Shown: one piece after another, positions 63,933 to 64,000 of the stretch
Layout: every line of letters starts with the position of its first letter
Position numbering within the stretch: position 1 is the first letter of the stretch
Source: Streptomyces sp. V4I8
Lineage (GTDB): Bacteria > Actinomycetota > Actinomycetes > Streptomycetales > Streptomycetaceae
Assembly: GCF_041261225.1 (NCBI RefSeq)
Contig: NZ_JBGCCN010000002.1
Span: 372,001 to 436,000 of the forward strand
Reading direction: 5' to 3'
DNA: 64,000 nt
Translations under genes and position numbers: made by a program
Notes under the pieces: generated by a model
Told to the model about the DNA's origin: nothing
The model's database searches: none
What the model saw: only the letters and a program-made list of their open reading frames with translations

Positions 63933-64000
63933 ATGGCTGCACCTTTGTCCTTGAAGCGCTTCCTCGCAGAACTCGCAGGGCAGGCAGCAAGTACATCGTT
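63933..64000 (+). CDS. Start of a gene running off the window
   Basis: ATG after GGTAGGGTGACGGGC, reading MAAPLSLKRFLAELAGQAAS. Too short to identify. The spacer 63664-63932 otherwise holds nothing I can support. Confidence 0.35.
   Translation, partial: MAAPLSLKRFLAELAGQAASTS

Noticed and set aside
1..64000. tRNA, rRNA, CRISPR or riboswitch
   Set aside because: None recognised by eye on either strand; absence is not proven without covariance-model searches.

Overview
The window is high-G+C actinobacterial DNA, almost certainly Streptomyces: it carries a chaplin, actinobacterial single-stranded-DNA-binding proteins with acidic tails, an SCO-type sulfate-assimilation operon, TTG/GTG starts with strong AGGAGG sites and many Streptomyces insertion-sequence (IS) families. 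It reads as an accessory region (chromosome arm or large plasmid) heavily rebuilt by transposition. I see no rRNA, tRNA or CRISPR array.

Layout. 1-6.4 kb is an IS nest: an IS66 element sits in IS6-family remnants, and the next IS6-family element is split by an IS256 element that is itself split by an IS3 element; an IS1380 remnant follows. 6.7-8.3 kb holds a helix-turn-helix/TPR regulator. 8.4-11.2 kb is IS3 and IS6 material, with a 90-bp palindromic-ended mini-element in the IS6 gene. 11.4-13.7 kb is a small island of host-like genes (ssb, a frameshifted STAS gene, a chaplin, an unknown). 13.8-18.8 kb is a mosaic of IS66, IS3, ISAzo13, IS6 and IS110 fragments around a Doc-type toxin-antitoxin pair. 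18.8-25.3 kb is an IS3 element holding an antisense group II intron, then an ISAs1 element split by an IS4-type element. 25.3-29.9 kb is a resolvase, DUF3024, second ssb, three uncharacterised genes and the 3' part of a Tn3-family transposase.

29.9-36.1 kb (minus strand) is one tightly packed operon: truncated cysH, a sulfotransferase, cysC, cysD, cysN, and an ABC ATPase and permease of the sulfonate/taurine type. APS and PAPS synthesis look intact, APS reductase has lost its 5' end, and a PAPS-using sulfotransferase lies inside the operon. 36-39.2 kb holds gene remnants and an IS701-family element. 39.3-53 kb is the most interesting part. Visibly lower-G+C genes with TTA codons (a uricase-fold protein lacking the canonical catalytic Lys and His; an O-methyltransferase; an acyl-CoA-dehydrogenase-fold oxygenase; a sugar-phosphate cyclase of the EEVS/dehydroquinate synthase superfamily; an unknown protein) surround a high-G+C operon (XRE-cupin regulator, amidohydrolase, bicupin, SDR) and are followed by an MFS exporter. 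I read the low-G+C genes as parts of a horizontally acquired specialised-metabolite cluster.

53-62 kb is again an IS nest: IS3 pieces, an IS5 element, the second intron copy, a 195-bp MITE, two IS701-family elements, an IS256 remnant and the second 90-bp mini-element. The window ends with two uncharacterised genes and the start of a third.

The strongest unexpected pattern is that two unrelated elements, the group II intron and the 90-bp mini-element, each occur twice and each time lie in codons at or next to the catalytic glutamate of a transposase (IS3 and IS6 families respectively).
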